The position numbers were made by a program, and so were the translations under genes. From Aromatoleum aromaticum EbN1 (lineage in GTDB: Bacteria > Pseudomonadota > Gammaproteobacteria > Burkholderiales > Rhodocyclaceae): 64,000 nt of DNA. Position 1 is the first letter of the stretch; every line of letters starts with the position of its first letter. The notes beneath the pieces are model-generated. The model was given only the letters and a program-made list of their open reading frames with translations. It did no database searches and was not told the DNA's origin. The stretch lies in contig NC_006513.1 of NCBI RefSeq assembly GCF_000025965.1, forward strand, positions 2,046,001-2,110,000, in the 5' to 3' direction. Below, piece by piece: positions 16,282-25,304 of this stretch.

Positions 16282-17325
16282 TCAGCGCGTTTCGGGGATG
16301 TCCGGAAGCCAGCGCTCTTCCCAGCTTGCCACATCCGGCAAGTGGCGGGACAGGGTGTTCTGCAGGCGGCTTTCGGCGATTTCGAGCAGGGCGAGGATTT
16401 CCGCGTCGGGCGCTTCGGGCAGCACCGGCACCAGGCGCACGATCAGCGCGCCGGCGCGCTGTTTGCCGCGTCCGGGAAAGCCGGCTCCCTTGACTCTCAG
16501 TTCGCGCGTCGTCGCCCGTCCGGATTCTAGCTTCAGGTGGCGAACGCCGTCCGGCAGCGGAATCGGCAATTCGCCTCCCAGCAACATCCTGAACGCGCTG
16601 ACCGGTCGGCTCAGTATCAGGTCGCGACCGTCGAGCCGGTACAGCGCGTGCGGCGCCAGGACGACTCGCAGGATCAGGTCTCCCGGCTCGCCGCCGCTGC
16701 GATCGCAGTCTTCGTCGGCCCCGGCGACGCGCAGTTCGTCGCCGTCGAGCACCCCGGCCGGAATCCGGACATGGAGCTTGCGCGCTGCGCGCGCCTGTCC
16801 GCTGCCGTGACAGGCCCCGCAGGCCTGCCTGCTCAGATAGCCGCGGCCCGCGCAATCGGCGCACGCGGTAAGACTCCGGCCGTCGCGGACCCGCCCCGAG
16901 CCGTGGCAGGTGGCGCACAGCCGGGTGTGACGCAGCACTTCCTCGCCGCTGCCGCCGCAGGCGCCGCACGGGATTTCATCGGCGATCGTGAACGCTTTTT
17001 CGCCGCCGGCGAACGCTTCCTCCATGGTCAGCACAAGATCCTCGCGACGGTCGGCTCCGCGCGGCGGGGCCTCGGGAGGCGGCTCGGGCCGCGCATCGGC
17101 AGCCTGCGCATCGTGGGGTGCCGCCGCCGGCGCCGGGCAGCGCGAATATTCGGCGAGAAGATCCTCGTAAGCCGCGCGCAGGCGCTTGAAATGCTCGATC
17201 GCGGCCGGATCGGCGTTGCGGTCGGGGTGCCAGCGCATCGCGAGACGGCGAAAAGCGTGCTTGATCTCGCGTTCCCCGGCGCCCGGGGACAGGCCGAGCA
17301 GGCTATGGGGGTCGGTGGGCGACAT
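16282..17325 (-). CDS. DnaJ-like co-chaperone with J domain and zinc fingers, lacking a G/F linker
   Basis: The J domain is at residues 1-65 with the essential HPD at 33-35 (RWHPDRNADP). Instead of the Gly/Phe linker of DnaJ there is an Ala/Pro-rich stretch (about residues 64-90). Four zinc-binding CxxCxGxG-type repeats follow (CGACGGSG, CATCHGSG, CADCAGRG, CGACHGSG) and then the two C-terminal client-binding domains (KLHVRIPAGVLDGDELRVAG). It is therefore type I-like but not the standard DnaJ, which is expected elsewhere next to dnaK. Its client set is unknown. Confidence 0.85.
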   Translation of the reverse strand: MSPTDPHSLLGLSPGAGEREIKHAFRRLAMRWHPDRNADPAAIEHFKRLRAAYEDLLAEYSRCPAPAAAPHDAQAADARPEPPPEAPPRGADRREDLVLTMEEAFAGGEKAFTIADEIPCGACGGSGEEVLRHTRLCATCHGSGRVRDGRSLTACADCAGRGYLSRQACGACHGSGQARAARKLHVRIPAGVLDGDELRVAGADEDCDRSGGEPGDLILRVVLAPHALYRLDGRDLILSRPVSAFRMLLGGELPIPLPDGVRHLKLESGRATTRELRVKGAGFPGRGKQRAGALIVRLVPVLPEAPDAEILALLEIAESRLQNTLSRHLPDVASWEERWLPDIPETR

Positions 17326-17589
17326 TACACGCGAAAAAAGAGTTCATTGTCAGGATTCCGGCCCAGCAAAGTGGGACAGAGTAACGCCTGACTCGCGCTC
17401 CGTCGAATCCCGCTGCGGGCGAGGGATCGACGTCTTTGCCCGGACGCCGTCCGCCTGTGATGCGGGGACTCTTGGTGATCGGCGCCACGGGCTGGCACAA
17501 TCGGCTGCGCGGATACTTTCATCCCGGTAAGCGAATCCTGCCAGAAACGACGGAGAGTGCGCCGCCTGCGGGTCGGCACGAACGAAGAC

Positions 17590-18204
17590 ATGCCCGGAAC
17601 CCTGATCATCATCACTGCCCCGTCGGGTGCAGGCAAAACGACTCTCGTCAGCGGTCTGCTCGAACGCGATCCGCAGGTGAACCTGTCGGTGTCCTACACG
17701 ACGCGCGAGCCGCGCCCCGGCGAGCGCGACGGACGTGAATACCACTTCGTCGATGTCGCGACGTTTCGCGCGCTGCGCGATCGCGGCGAGTTCCTCGAAT
17801 GGGCCGAAGTGCATGGAAACTACTACGCCACTTCGAAGGTCTGGTTGAAGCAGCAGATCGCGACGGGGCGCGATATCCTGCTCGAAATCGACTGGCAGGG
17901 TGCGCAGCAGGTGCGCAAGAGCTTTCCCGACGCCGTCGGCGTGTTCATCCTGCCACCGTCGCTCGAGGAACTGGAAGCCCGCCTGCGCGGACGCGGCACC
18001 GACAGCGACGACGTGATCATGCGGCGGCTGCTCGGGGCACGCGGCGAGATGCGTCATGTCGGCGAATTCGACTACGTTATACTCAATAACGACTTGCAAT
18101 GTGCGCTCGACGACCTCGTGGCGGTAGTGCGTGCTTCGCGCCTGCGTTATGCAAACCAGCACGAGCGCCATCTGCAGTATTTCGATTTTCTTGAACAGGA
18201 CTGA
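17590..18204 (+). CDS. gmk: Guanylate kinase
   Basis: Phosphorylates GMP to GDP with ATP. The P-loop is APSGAGKTTLV at residues 10-20 and the GMP-binding region includes SVSYTTREPRPGERDGREYHFV. The length, 204 residues, is normal. The ATG at 17590 is chosen because it gives the exact family start. rpoZ begins 3 bases after its stop and spoT follows, the conserved gmk-rpoZ-spoT order. The 264 bases before it hold nothing recognisable. Confidence 0.97.
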   Translation: MPGTLIIITAPSGAGKTTLVSGLLERDPQVNLSVSYTTREPRPGERDGREYHFVDVATFRALRDRGEFLEWAEVHGNYYATSKVWLKQQIATGRDILLEIDWQGAQQVRKSFPDAVGVFILPPSLEELEARLRGRGTDSDDVIMRRLLGARGEMRHVGEFDYVILNNDLQCALDDLVAVVRASRLRYANQHERHLQYFDFLEQD

Positions 18205-18207
18205 ACC

Positions 18208-18423
18208 ATGGCTCGCATCACGATCGAAGATTGTCTGAAAAGGATCCCCAACCGCTTCCAGCTCACGCTGGCCGCGACCTACCGCGCGCGCCAGATCACG
18301 ATCGGCTCCACGCCTCAGGTCGAGCTCGAAAAGAGCGACAAGGACAAGCCGACCGTGATCGCGCTGCGCGAAATCGCGGCCGGAAAAGTCGGCCTGGAAG
18401 TCCTCAACCGCGGGCAGGCCTGA
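18208..18423 (+). CDS. rpoZ: RNA polymerase omega subunit
   Basis: A 71-residue protein starting [20 protein letters not shown], the omega signature, with the AATYRARQI helix. It binds the beta-prime subunit, helps RNA polymerase assembly and forms one ppGpp-binding site. It lies between gmk and spoT, so ppGpp maker and ppGpp-binding subunit are in one operon. Confidence 0.97.
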   Translation: MARITIEDCLKRIPNRFQLTLAATYRARQITIGSTPQVELEKSDKDKPTVIALREIAAGKVGLEVLNRGQA

Positions 18424-18448
18424 CTCTCGAGCGGGGAGGGAACAGCCG

Positions 18449-20647
18449 ATGGACGCTGCAGCGATTCCCGCCCCGGGCCCTTTCGGTTCGCCGTCCGGTC
18501 TCCCCGTGTCTTCGGATTTCGCCGCACTCAGGCAGAAGCTCGAGACCTATCTGCGTCCCGAGGATGTGGAGAAGGTCGAAGCTGCCTACCATTTCTCCGC
18601 GAGCGCCCACGAAGGTCAGCTGCGCATCAGCGGCGACCCGTACATTTCGCATCCGGTCGCCGTCGCCGACATCGTCTCCGACTGGCACCTCGACGCCCAG
18701 GCGCTGATCGCCGCCCTCCTTCACGACGTGATGGAGGACACGCACATCTCGAAGCAGGAGATCGTCGACCGCTTCGGCCGCACCGCCGCCGAGCTCGTCG
18801 ACGGCCTGTCGAAGCTCGACAAGATCGAGTTCCGCTCGCACGAGGAAGCGCAGGCGGAGAACTTTCGCAAGATGCTGCTGGCGATGGCGAGCGACCTGCG
18901 GGTGATCCTCATCAAGCTCGCCGACCGCCTGCACAACATGCGCACGCTGCAGTGCATACGGTCCGCGAAGCGACGCCGCATCGCAAGCGAGACACTGGAG
19001 ATCTACGCCCCGATCGCAAACCGGCTGGGCCTCAACAATCTCTACCGCGAGCTGCAGGAACTCGCCTTCGAGCACAAGTACCCGTTGCGCTACCGCGTGC
19101 TGTCGCGCGCCATCAAGGCGGCGCGCGGCAATCGCCGCGAGGTCGTCGGCAAGGTGCTGCAGGGCATCGAGGAGCGCCTGCCGCAATGGGGCATCACGGC
19201 CGAAGTGCAGGGCCGCGAAAAGCACCTGTTCGGGATCTACCGCAAGATGGCCGAGAAGCGGTTGTCGTTTTCGCAGGTGCTCGACATCTACGGCTTTCGC
19301 GTCATCGTGCGCGACGTGCCGAGCTGTTACCTCGCGATCGGCGCGCTGCATTCGATGTACAAGCCGGTACCGGGCAAGTTCAAGGACTACCTCTCGATCC
19401 CGAAGGCCAACGGCTACCAGTCGCTGCACACGACGCTGATCGGGCCGTTCGGCACGCCGGTCGAAGTGCAGGTCCGCACTGCCGAGATGCATCACATCGC
19501 CGAAACCGGCGTCGCCTCGCACTGGCTGTACAAGGAAGACGAGAAGACGCTCACCGAGCTGCAGCAGAAGACGCACTCGTGGCTGCAGTCGCTGCTCGAA
19601 CTGCAGTCGGCGTCGGGCGGCGCGACCGAGTTCCTCGAGCACGTCAAGATCGACCTGTTCCCCGGCGAGGTGTACGTGTTTACGCCGCAAGGCAGGATCC
19701 TGTCGCTGCCGAAAGGCTCGACGCCGGTCGATTTCGCCTACGCGGTGCACACCGACATCGGCAACCGCTGCGTCGCCTGCCGCGTCAACGGCGACCTGAT
19801 GCCGCTGCGCACCGAACTGCACAACGGCGACCAGATCGAGATCATCACCGCCGCGCATGCGAATCCCAATCCCGCCTGGCTCGCGTACGTGCGTACCGGC
19901 AAGGCGCGCGCGCAGATCCGCCATTTCCTCAAGGGCGCGCAACAGGAAGAATCCGTCGTGCTCGGTGAGCGGCTGCTGAACCAGGCGCTGCGTCCGCACG
20001 GGCTGACGCTGGGACAGATCAGTACTTTCGCGTGGGAGCGCTTCCTGCGCGATCGCAGCATGCGCAGCAAGAAGGAAGTGTTTGCCGACATCGGCCTCGG
20101 CCGGCGCCTGCCGGTGATCGTCGCGCGCCGCGTCGCGCAGGCGCAGGACCTCGAATCGGGCCGGCCGAACGTCATCAAGCCCAAGCCCGCCGGCGCGATC
20201 CTGATCCGCGGCAGCGAAGGCATCGCGGTGCAGCTCGCGCGCTGCTGCCAGCCGATCCCGGGGGACCCGATCATCGGCATGATCCGCAAGGGCCAGGGCC
20301 TCGAAGTCCATCTGCACGACTGCGCAGTGGTGGCGAAGCTGCGCGGCGACCGCGGACGCTGGGTCGACGTCGAGTGGGAGACGGGCGAAGACCGCGTGTT
20401 CGACGTCACGATCCGCGTGTTGACGCGCAACACCCGCGGAGTCCTCGCGAAGGTCGCGAGCGCCATCTCGGAAGAGGACTGCAACATCCAGAACGTCAGC
20501 ATGGACAACGAGCAGGGCATCTACACCGCGATCAACCTAGTGCTGCAGGTCCGCGACCGGATGCATCTGGCGAAGGTCATGCGCGGCGTGCGCCGGGTTC
20601 AGGAAGTCGTGCGGATCGGGCGGCTCAAGGGCGACGTGCGCAGCTGA
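18449..20647 (+). CDS. spoT: Bifunctional (p)ppGpp synthetase/hydrolase
   Basis: This 732-residue enzyme makes and degrades the stringent-response alarmone. The N-terminal HD hydrolase domain has His68 and His92-Asp93 (ALLHDVMEDTHIS) intact. The synthetase domain follows (FRVIVRDVPSCYLAIGALHS, GKFKDYLSIPKANGYQSLHT), where the basic KFKD form matches bifunctional enzymes rather than RelA. TGS (VYVFTPQGRILSLPKGSTPVDF), a helical/Cys-containing region (LARCCQPIPGDPI) and a C-terminal ACT domain (RGVLAKVASAISEEDCNIQN) complete it. All key hydrolase residues are present, so it should be active in both directions. Confidence 0.95.
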   Translation: MDAAAIPAPGPFGSPSGLPVSSDFAALRQKLETYLRPEDVEKVEAAYHFSASAHEGQLRISGDPYISHPVAVADIVSDWHLDAQALIAALLHDVMEDTHISKQEIVDRFGRTAAELVDGLSKLDKIEFRSHEEAQAENFRKMLLAMASDLRVILIKLADRLHNMRTLQCIRSAKRRRIASETLEIYAPIANRLGLNNLYRELQELAFEHKYPLRYRVLSRAIKAARGNRREVVGKVLQGIEERLPQWGITAEVQGREKHLFGIYRKMAEKRLSFSQVLDIYGFRVIVRDVPSCYLAIGALHSMYKPVPGKFKDYLSIPKANGYQSLHTTLIGPFGTPVEVQVRTAEMHHIAETGVASHWLYKEDEKTLTELQQKTHSWLQSLLELQSASGGATEFLEHVKIDLFPGEVYVFTPQGRILSLPKGSTPVDFAYAVHTDIGNRCVACRVNGDLMPLRTELHNGDQIEIITAAHANPNPAWLAYVRTGKARAQIRHFLKGAQQEESVVLGERLLNQALRPHGLTLGQISTFAWERFLRDRSMRSKKEVFADIGLGRRLPVIVARRVAQAQDLESGRPNVIKPKPAGAILIRGSEGIAVQLARCCQPIPGDPIIGMIRKGQGLEVHLHDCAVVAKLRGDRGRWVDVEWETGEDRVFDVTIRVLTRNTRGVLAKVASAISEEDCNIQNVSMDNEQGIYTAINLVLQVRDRMHLAKVMRGVRRVQEVVRIGRLKGDVRS

Positions 20648-20749
20648 GCGCGCGAGGAGGCAGTGCGGTGCAGCCGGCGCGATACACCGATCGCGATTGG
20701 CGCATTCGCGACGCTCGCCTACAATTGCCGATCTTTCCGGGAGCAAGGC

Positions 20750-20938
20750 ATGGCGATCTACGAATCCGAACACACCAAATTCATGCGCGAGTGGCTGGCG
20801 AAGCATCCGCAGGAAATCGATGAGCAGCGCAAGGGCCGCGCCCTGTGGTGGGACAAGCCGCAGGACGTCGTCTCACAAGCGCGCCTCGATCAGTCGAAAG
20901 TGCCGGTCAAGGCTTATTACTACGATATCAACCACTGA
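20750..20938 (+). CDS. DUF3460 family protein
   Basis: A 62-residue protein beginning MAIYESEHTKFMREWLAKHP and ending KAYYYDINH. This short family is found in betaproteobacteria and has no known function. It is charged, has no signal peptide or membrane segment and is probably cytoplasmic. The ATG at 20750 has GGGAG 10 bases upstream. It follows spoT by about 100 bases. Confidence 0.85.
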   Translation: MAIYESEHTKFMREWLAKHPQEIDEQRKGRALWWDKPQDVVSQARLDQSKVPVKAYYYDINH

Positions 20939-21010
20939 CGCGTACCGCACCACGCGACTTCCTGATCGTCGAGCGGGCCGGATGCACGAACGCGTCCGAC
21001 CGATGCCGCC

Positions 21011-22420
21011 ATGTCGCTTCCTGATTCGCTGGTCCTGATCGACGTCGAGACGACGGGGGCGAATCCCGTGTCCGACCGCGTCACGGAGATCGCCGTGCTG
21101 CGCATCGAGCGCGGTGAGATCGTCGGGCGCTGGGAAAGCCTCGTCAACCCGGAACGCCCGATCCCGGCGCTGATCCAGCGTCTGGTCGGCATCACCGACG
21201 AGATGGTCGCCGGGGCACCGACGTTCGCCGAACTCGCCGACAGCGTGCGCGGGCATCTCGACGGGGCGGTGTTCGTCGCCCACAACGCGCGCTTCGATTA
21301 CGGTTTCATCCGCAACGAGTTCTCCCGCCTCGGCCAGCAGTTCGAGGCGTCGGTGCTGTGCACCGTCAAGCTTTCCCGCGCGCTGTACCCGGAACACCAT
21401 CGTCACGGACTGGACGCGCTGATCGAGCGGCACGGTTTCACCTGCGGCGCGCGCCACCGGGCAATGGGCGATACCGACGTGCTGTGGCAGTTTGCGCGCC
21501 TGGTCTCCGGCTCCTTTTCCGCCGACGTGCTCGCGCTCGCATGCGCGCGGGCGATGAAGCTGCCGGCCCGGCCGCCCGGACTGCCCGAAGGGGCGCTCGA
21601 GGGCGTGCCGGATGCACCGGGCGTGTATTCGTTTTTCGGTGAAAACGACCGGCTGCTGTACATCGGGCGCAGCGCGAGCCTGCGGGCGCGCGTCATGGAG
21701 CATTTTTCGCCGGGCCGCGCGGACAGCGAGGCGGGACTCGCGCGCCAGGTGCGCCGCGTGGAATGGGAGGAGACTGCCGGCGAGTTTGCCGCGTCGCTGC
21801 GCGAAGCCGACCTGCTCAGGGCGCGCCGGCCGCTTCATGCCCGGCCGGCGGTAGGCGGCGAGGACGTGTTCGGCCTGCGTCTCGTGCCGCAGCGCAAGCG
21901 CGCGCCGATCTTCGAGCGCGTGCCGCTGCATGCGACCGATCCGGCAGCCTGGGAAGCGGTTCACGGCACTTTTCGCACCCGCAAGGAGGCCGACAGCCTG
22001 TTGCGGGAACTCGCCCAGCTCTACCAGCTGTGCCCGCGCCGGCTCGGTCTCGAAGGCGGCAGCGGCGCCTGCGGCGCGCACGAGGCGAGGCGCTGCGCCG
22101 GCGTGTGCACCGGCAAGGAAAGCATCGCCGCGCACGATGCGCGCCTCGCGGGAGCGCTCGGGTCGGTGACGCTGCGGGAATGGCCATGGGTGGGCGCAGT
22201 CGTGATCGAGGAGCGCTGTGCGCATTCGGGATGCGAAGCGTTCCATCTCGTCGATCACTGGTGTCATCTGGGCAGCGCGGACAGCGCCGAGGCGCTCGTG
22301 GCGCTGCTCCACAACCCGCCCGCACGGCGCTTCGACCTCGACACTTACCGCCTGCTGGTGCGCTGGTTCGCTGCAGAGGCGAACCTGGCCGCCGTGCGAC
22401 CGGTCGAAGATCCCGGCTGA
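21011..22420 (+). CDS. DnaQ-type 3'-5' exonuclease fused to a GIY-YIG (UvrC/Cho-like) nuclease domain
   Basis: The N-terminal DEDD exonuclease (residues 1-175) shows motif I LIDVETTGA with Asp11 and Glu13, VAHNARFDYGFI (motif II) and HRAMGDTDV (motif III). The C-terminal part starts with a GIY-YIG domain (DAPGVYSFFGENDRLLYIGRS, residues 202-222) and continues with a Cys-rich stretch (CPRRLGLEGGSGACGAHEA) like that of UvrC and Cho. It may process DNA damage with an endonuclease and an exonuclease in one chain. This arrangement occurs in several proteobacteria as a DNA polymerase III epsilon-like protein of unclear role. It is 469 residues. Confidence 0.88.
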   Translation: MSLPDSLVLIDVETTGANPVSDRVTEIAVLRIERGEIVGRWESLVNPERPIPALIQRLVGITDEMVAGAPTFAELADSVRGHLDGAVFVAHNARFDYGFIRNEFSRLGQQFEASVLCTVKLSRALYPEHHRHGLDALIERHGFTCGARHRAMGDTDVLWQFARLVSGSFSADVLALACARAMKLPARPPGLPEGALEGVPDAPGVYSFFGENDRLLYIGRSASLRARVMEHFSPGRADSEAGLARQVRRVEWEETAGEFAASLREADLLRARRPLHARPAVGGEDVFGLRLVPQRKRAPIFERVPLHATDPAAWEAVHGTFRTRKEADSLLRELAQLYQLCPRRLGLEGGSGACGAHEARRCAGVCTGKESIAAHDARLAGALGSVTLREWPWVGAVVIEERCAHSGCEAFHLVDHWCHLGSADSAEALVALLHNPPARRFDLDTYRLLVRWFAAEANLAAVRPVEDPG

Positions 22421-22457
22421 ATCAATGCCTGGCGCTGCATGCCGGGCAGCCCCGAGG

Positions 22458-23147
22458 TCAGGCGGCGATCGATTGCAGGCTGCGCAAGTCGGTGAGCGTG
22501 ATCGAACGCCGGCCGCGCGGCACGATGATGCCGTCGCGGGTGAGACGGTTGAGGACGCGCGAGAAAGTCTCCGGGGTCAGGTTGAGTTGCGAGGCGATCG
22601 TCTGCTTGTCGCACGACAGGCGCACTTCGGCATGCGGTGCGCTGCAGTCGGCATGCTGCACGAGGTAATGCGCGACGCGCTGGGTCGAGCTGCGCTGGAT
22701 GCATTGCTCCATCCCTTCGACGAGCTCGCCCATCCGTTGCGACAGCCGCGCCATCAGCGCCTGCGTCAGTGACGGGTGCGCGGCCATCGCCGTCTGCAGT
22801 GCGGGACGCTGCAGATGCAGCACCACGCTGTCGCGCGTCGCCTGGGCGGCGAGCGTCTGCGGCGTGTCGGACAGGATGTTCTCCTCGCAGAACGACTCGC
22901 CCCGTCCGGCGAGGCGCACGATCTTCTCGGCGCCCGCGCTGGAGATCAGGAATAATTTGACTTCGCCTTCGACGACCGCGTACATGCCGGCCGGACGCGC
23001 GCCGCGGTGCATCAGCATTTCGCCGCGCGACGCACGGCAGACCCGCACTCCTCGCGAGAGGCGCTGCAGCGTTGCCGGATCGAGGCTGCTGAAAGGTTCA
23101 AGACAGGAAAGTGACTGGAACGCCGGGGGATGGATAGCGGTCGCCAT
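22458..23147 (-). CDS. Crp/Fnr-family transcription regulator (Dnr-like)
   Basis: The N-terminal cyclic-nucleotide-binding fold (GEMLMHRGARPAGMYAVVEGEVKLF) is followed by a dimerisation helix and a winged helix-turn-helix (DKQTIASQLNLTPETFSRVLNRLTRDGI). Only one Cys lies near the N-terminus (SLSCLEPF), so the four-Cys iron-sulfur cluster of Fnr is absent. That, and the position beside narXL, fits the Dnr group, which senses nitric oxide through heme in denitrifiers. The recognition helix (ETFSRVLNRL) should read TTGAT-type boxes. The signal is inferred, not shown. Confidence 0.82.
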   Translation of the reverse strand: MATAIHPPAFQSLSCLEPFSSLDPATLQRLSRGVRVCRASRGEMLMHRGARPAGMYAVVEGEVKLFLISSAGAEKIVRLAGRGESFCEENILSDTPQTLAAQATRDSVVLHLQRPALQTAMAAHPSLTQALMARLSQRMGELVEGMEQCIQRSSTQRVAHYLVQHADCSAPHAEVRLSCDKQTIASQLNLTPETFSRVLNRLTRDGIIVPRGRRSITLTDLRSLQSIAA

Positions 23148-23250
23148 ATTGTCGTGCTCCTTCGGATGCTCGTGTTCAGGGATGCAGGACGCAGTCTAGA
23201 CGTTCCACGTTACGATCGACCCATCCGGGGTCGGCCAGGCAAACAGGGGA

Positions 23251-23266
23251 TACCTCCTTGGAGGTA
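23251..23266. promoter_or_regulatory. NarL/NarP-type 7-2-7 binding site
   Basis: TACCTCC and GGAGGTA are exact inverted repeats spaced by TT, the 7-2-7 arrangement that NarL and NarP dimers prefer (heptamer consensus TACYYMT). It lies between the divergent Crp/Fnr gene and narX, so NarL may control both. Confidence 0.6.
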
Positions 23267-23291
23267 TAGGGAAATAAATGCAAATCATTGA

Positions 23292-23306
23292 TGTAAATGG
23301 TTTACA
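23292..23306. promoter_or_regulatory. Perfect inverted repeat TGTAAA-TGG-TTTACA
   Basis: The two six-base arms are exact reverse complements and lie 45 bases before narX. It overlaps a partial Fnr-like half-site (TTGAT at 23289-23293). The binding protein is not known. Confidence 0.45.
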
Positions 23307-23351
23307 TAGGGTCATGGTAGGGATGGTCGGCAGCTCCGGGGAAAAAGGGGT

Positions 23352-25304
23352 ATGGGGGTGAACAGTGCCGGCAATGCGGATGTCCTTGTCGGCGTCAGGG
23401 TCATGGGGCGTGTACGCGCCTCGCTCGCAGGTCGCGCGACGCAGCTGCTGCTGGTGCTGGCGTTCGTCGCCGTGGCGTTCATCAGCCTGGTCGGAATCGG
23501 CGCCTCGGTGGCCATCGTCGAAACTGTCCAGGACAGCGGCAGCGCGGTCAACGCGGCGGGTGGCCTGCGCCGTCTCGCTCATCGCGCAGCCAGCGTCGCG
23601 CTCGCAGCAGCCCTCGATGGCCGCACCGGACATGCCGACGTCGCAGCGGCGATCGGCGCGTTCGAGGCCGAGCTGGGCCATGCGACGCTGGAGAAGGTGC
23701 TCGAGCGCGAACCGGACAGCGTCGTCGCCTCGATCTACCGCGGCATCCATAGAGACTGGTATGTGAACCTCAAGCCGCGCCTGCTCGGAGCGCCGGAGCG
23801 CGCGAGCGAAAGCCCCGATGTGTTGTTCTACGAGAACCTGCTCGCCGATGTCGACGCCTTCACGGCGCAGATCGATGCGCTGGTGGCGGTGCTCGAGCGG
23901 GAAACCGAGACCGGCCTCGAGCAGCTCCGCATCACGCTGGCGGTTGCGCTGGGAATGGTGATGATCGTCATGATCGCGGCGCTTTGCGTCATCCGCCGGC
24001 GCGTGTTCAGGCCGCTGACCGAGCTGCACGCCTGTGCCGCACGCATCGCCGGCGGAGATTTCCGGGCCCACAGCCGCTACACCGGGCGCGACGAACTCGG
24101 CCGCGTGGGTTCGGCGTTCAACGCGATGGCCGACGAGCTGTCGACCGTCTATCGCGATCTCGAGCAGCGGGTCGAACAGAAGACCGCGGATCTGACGCGC
24201 AGCAACCGCGCGCTGGAGCTGCTGTATCACGTCATCGCGCGGCTCTATCACGCCCCGGCCTCCCCCGAGACGTATGTCGAGACACTCAAGGATCTCGAGC
24301 AGGTGCTCGGGCTCAAAGGCAGTTTCGTCTGCGTGCAGCCCAAGCACGGGGGCGTCGCGACAGTCCTGTCGACGACGATGGGCGACTGTCCGTCCCGCTC
24401 AGGCAGCGAGGAGGAGTGCACCCATTGCCCCGGGCGGGCGATGCCGTGGAGCTATCGCCGCGAAGATGGCTTCGATGTGTTCCTGGTGCCGCTGCGCGAT
24501 GCCGATCACCTCTACGGCATGATGCGACTCGCGCTGCTACCGGGCGAGCGGCTGCGCGCGTGGCAGCACACGCTGGTCGAAGCAGTATCCCGCCACATGG
24601 GGATCGCGCTGGGCATTTCGCACCAGAGCGAGCGCGAGCGGCTCCTCGCGCTGCAGGAGGAGCGTTCGATCATCGCGCGCGAACTGCACGACTCGCTGGC
24701 GCAGTCGCTGTCGTACATGAAGATCCAGGCGAGCCTGCTGTCGTCGGCGCTGCAGCGGCCCGAGCGTCGCGACGACGCGTCCGACATCCTGGCCGACATG
24801 AAAGGCGGCATCAACGCCGCGTACCGGCAGCTGCGCGAGCTGCTGTCGACGTTCCGCCTGCAGATGGAAGGGGATTTTGCCCGTCTGCTCGGCAGCACCG
24901 TCGAGGAGTACGCCGGCCGCAGCGGCATGCCGATCGACCTGGAGATCCGCCTCGGCGGGCGTCATCTGAACCCGAACCAGGAAATCCACGTGCTGCACAT
25001 CATCCGCGAGGCGTTGTCGAACGCGACACGCCATGCCCGTGCGAGCTCGATCCGCGTCGGGCTGTTCGGCCATCCGGACGGCGTCCGGGTGATCATCGAG
25101 GACGACGGCAAAGGCATCCGAGCGGCCGCTGCCACCGAACCCCACCATTACGGCCTGGCGATCATGGGCGAGCGGGCGCGCGGACTCGGCGGAGTGCTCG
25201 AGATCGTGCCCCGTCCCGACGGCGGCACGCGCGTAGCCGTGCGCTTCGATCCGGTCGCCCGGCACGAGGCTTCGTCACCCGCACCCACTCCCGAGGCGCA
25301 ATGA
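23352..25304 (+). CDS. narX: Nitrate/nitrite sensor histidine kinase (NarX/NarQ type)
   Basis: The 650-residue protein has a first membrane helix (LLLVLAFVAVAFISLVGIG), a periplasmic domain starting with a P-box-like segment (AAGGLRRLAHRAASVALAAA) where NarX binds nitrate, a second helix near residue 205, a HAMP linker and a Cys-containing central region (GDCPSRSGSEEECTHCPGR) as in NarX. The HisKA_3 motif ARELHDSLAQSLSYM has the phospho-acceptor His446. The ATPase motifs are REALSNATRHA and EDDGKGI. An alternative start is at 23403. It overlaps narL by four bases. Confidence 0.88.
   Translation: MGVNSAGNADVLVGVRVMGRVRASLAGRATQLLLVLAFVAVAFISLVGIGASVAIVETVQDSGSAVNAAGGLRRLAHRAASVALAAALDGRTGHADVAAAIGAFEAELGHATLEKVLEREPDSVVASIYRGIHRDWYVNLKPRLLGAPERASESPDVLFYENLLADVDAFTAQIDALVAVLERETETGLEQLRITLAVALGMVMIVMIAALCVIRRRVFRPLTELHACAARIAGGDFRAHSRYTGRDELGRVGSAFNAMADELSTVYRDLEQRVEQKTADLTRSNRALELLYHVIARLYHAPASPETYVETLKDLEQVLGLKGSFVCVQPKHGGVATVLSTTMGDCPSRSGSEEECTHCPGRAMPWSYRREDGFDVFLVPLRDADHLYGMMRLALLPGERLRAWQHTLVEAVSRHMGIALGISHQSERERLLALQEERSIIARELHDSLAQSLSYMKIQASLLSSALQRPERRDDASDILADMKGGINAAYRQLRELLSTFRLQMEGDFARLLGSTVEEYAGRSGMPIDLEIRLGGRHLNPNQEIHVLHIIREALSNATRHARASSIRVGLFGHPDGVRVIIEDDGKGIRAAAATEPHHYGLAIMGERARGLGGVLEIVPRPDGGTRVAVRFDPVARHEASSPAPTPEAQ

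Noticed and set aside
18404-20317. A 637-residue open frame on the minus strand across spoT
   Set aside because: It lies antisense to a clearly conserved gene, has no recognisable domain and is His/Arg/Asp/Val-rich as expected for shadow frames in high-GC DNA.
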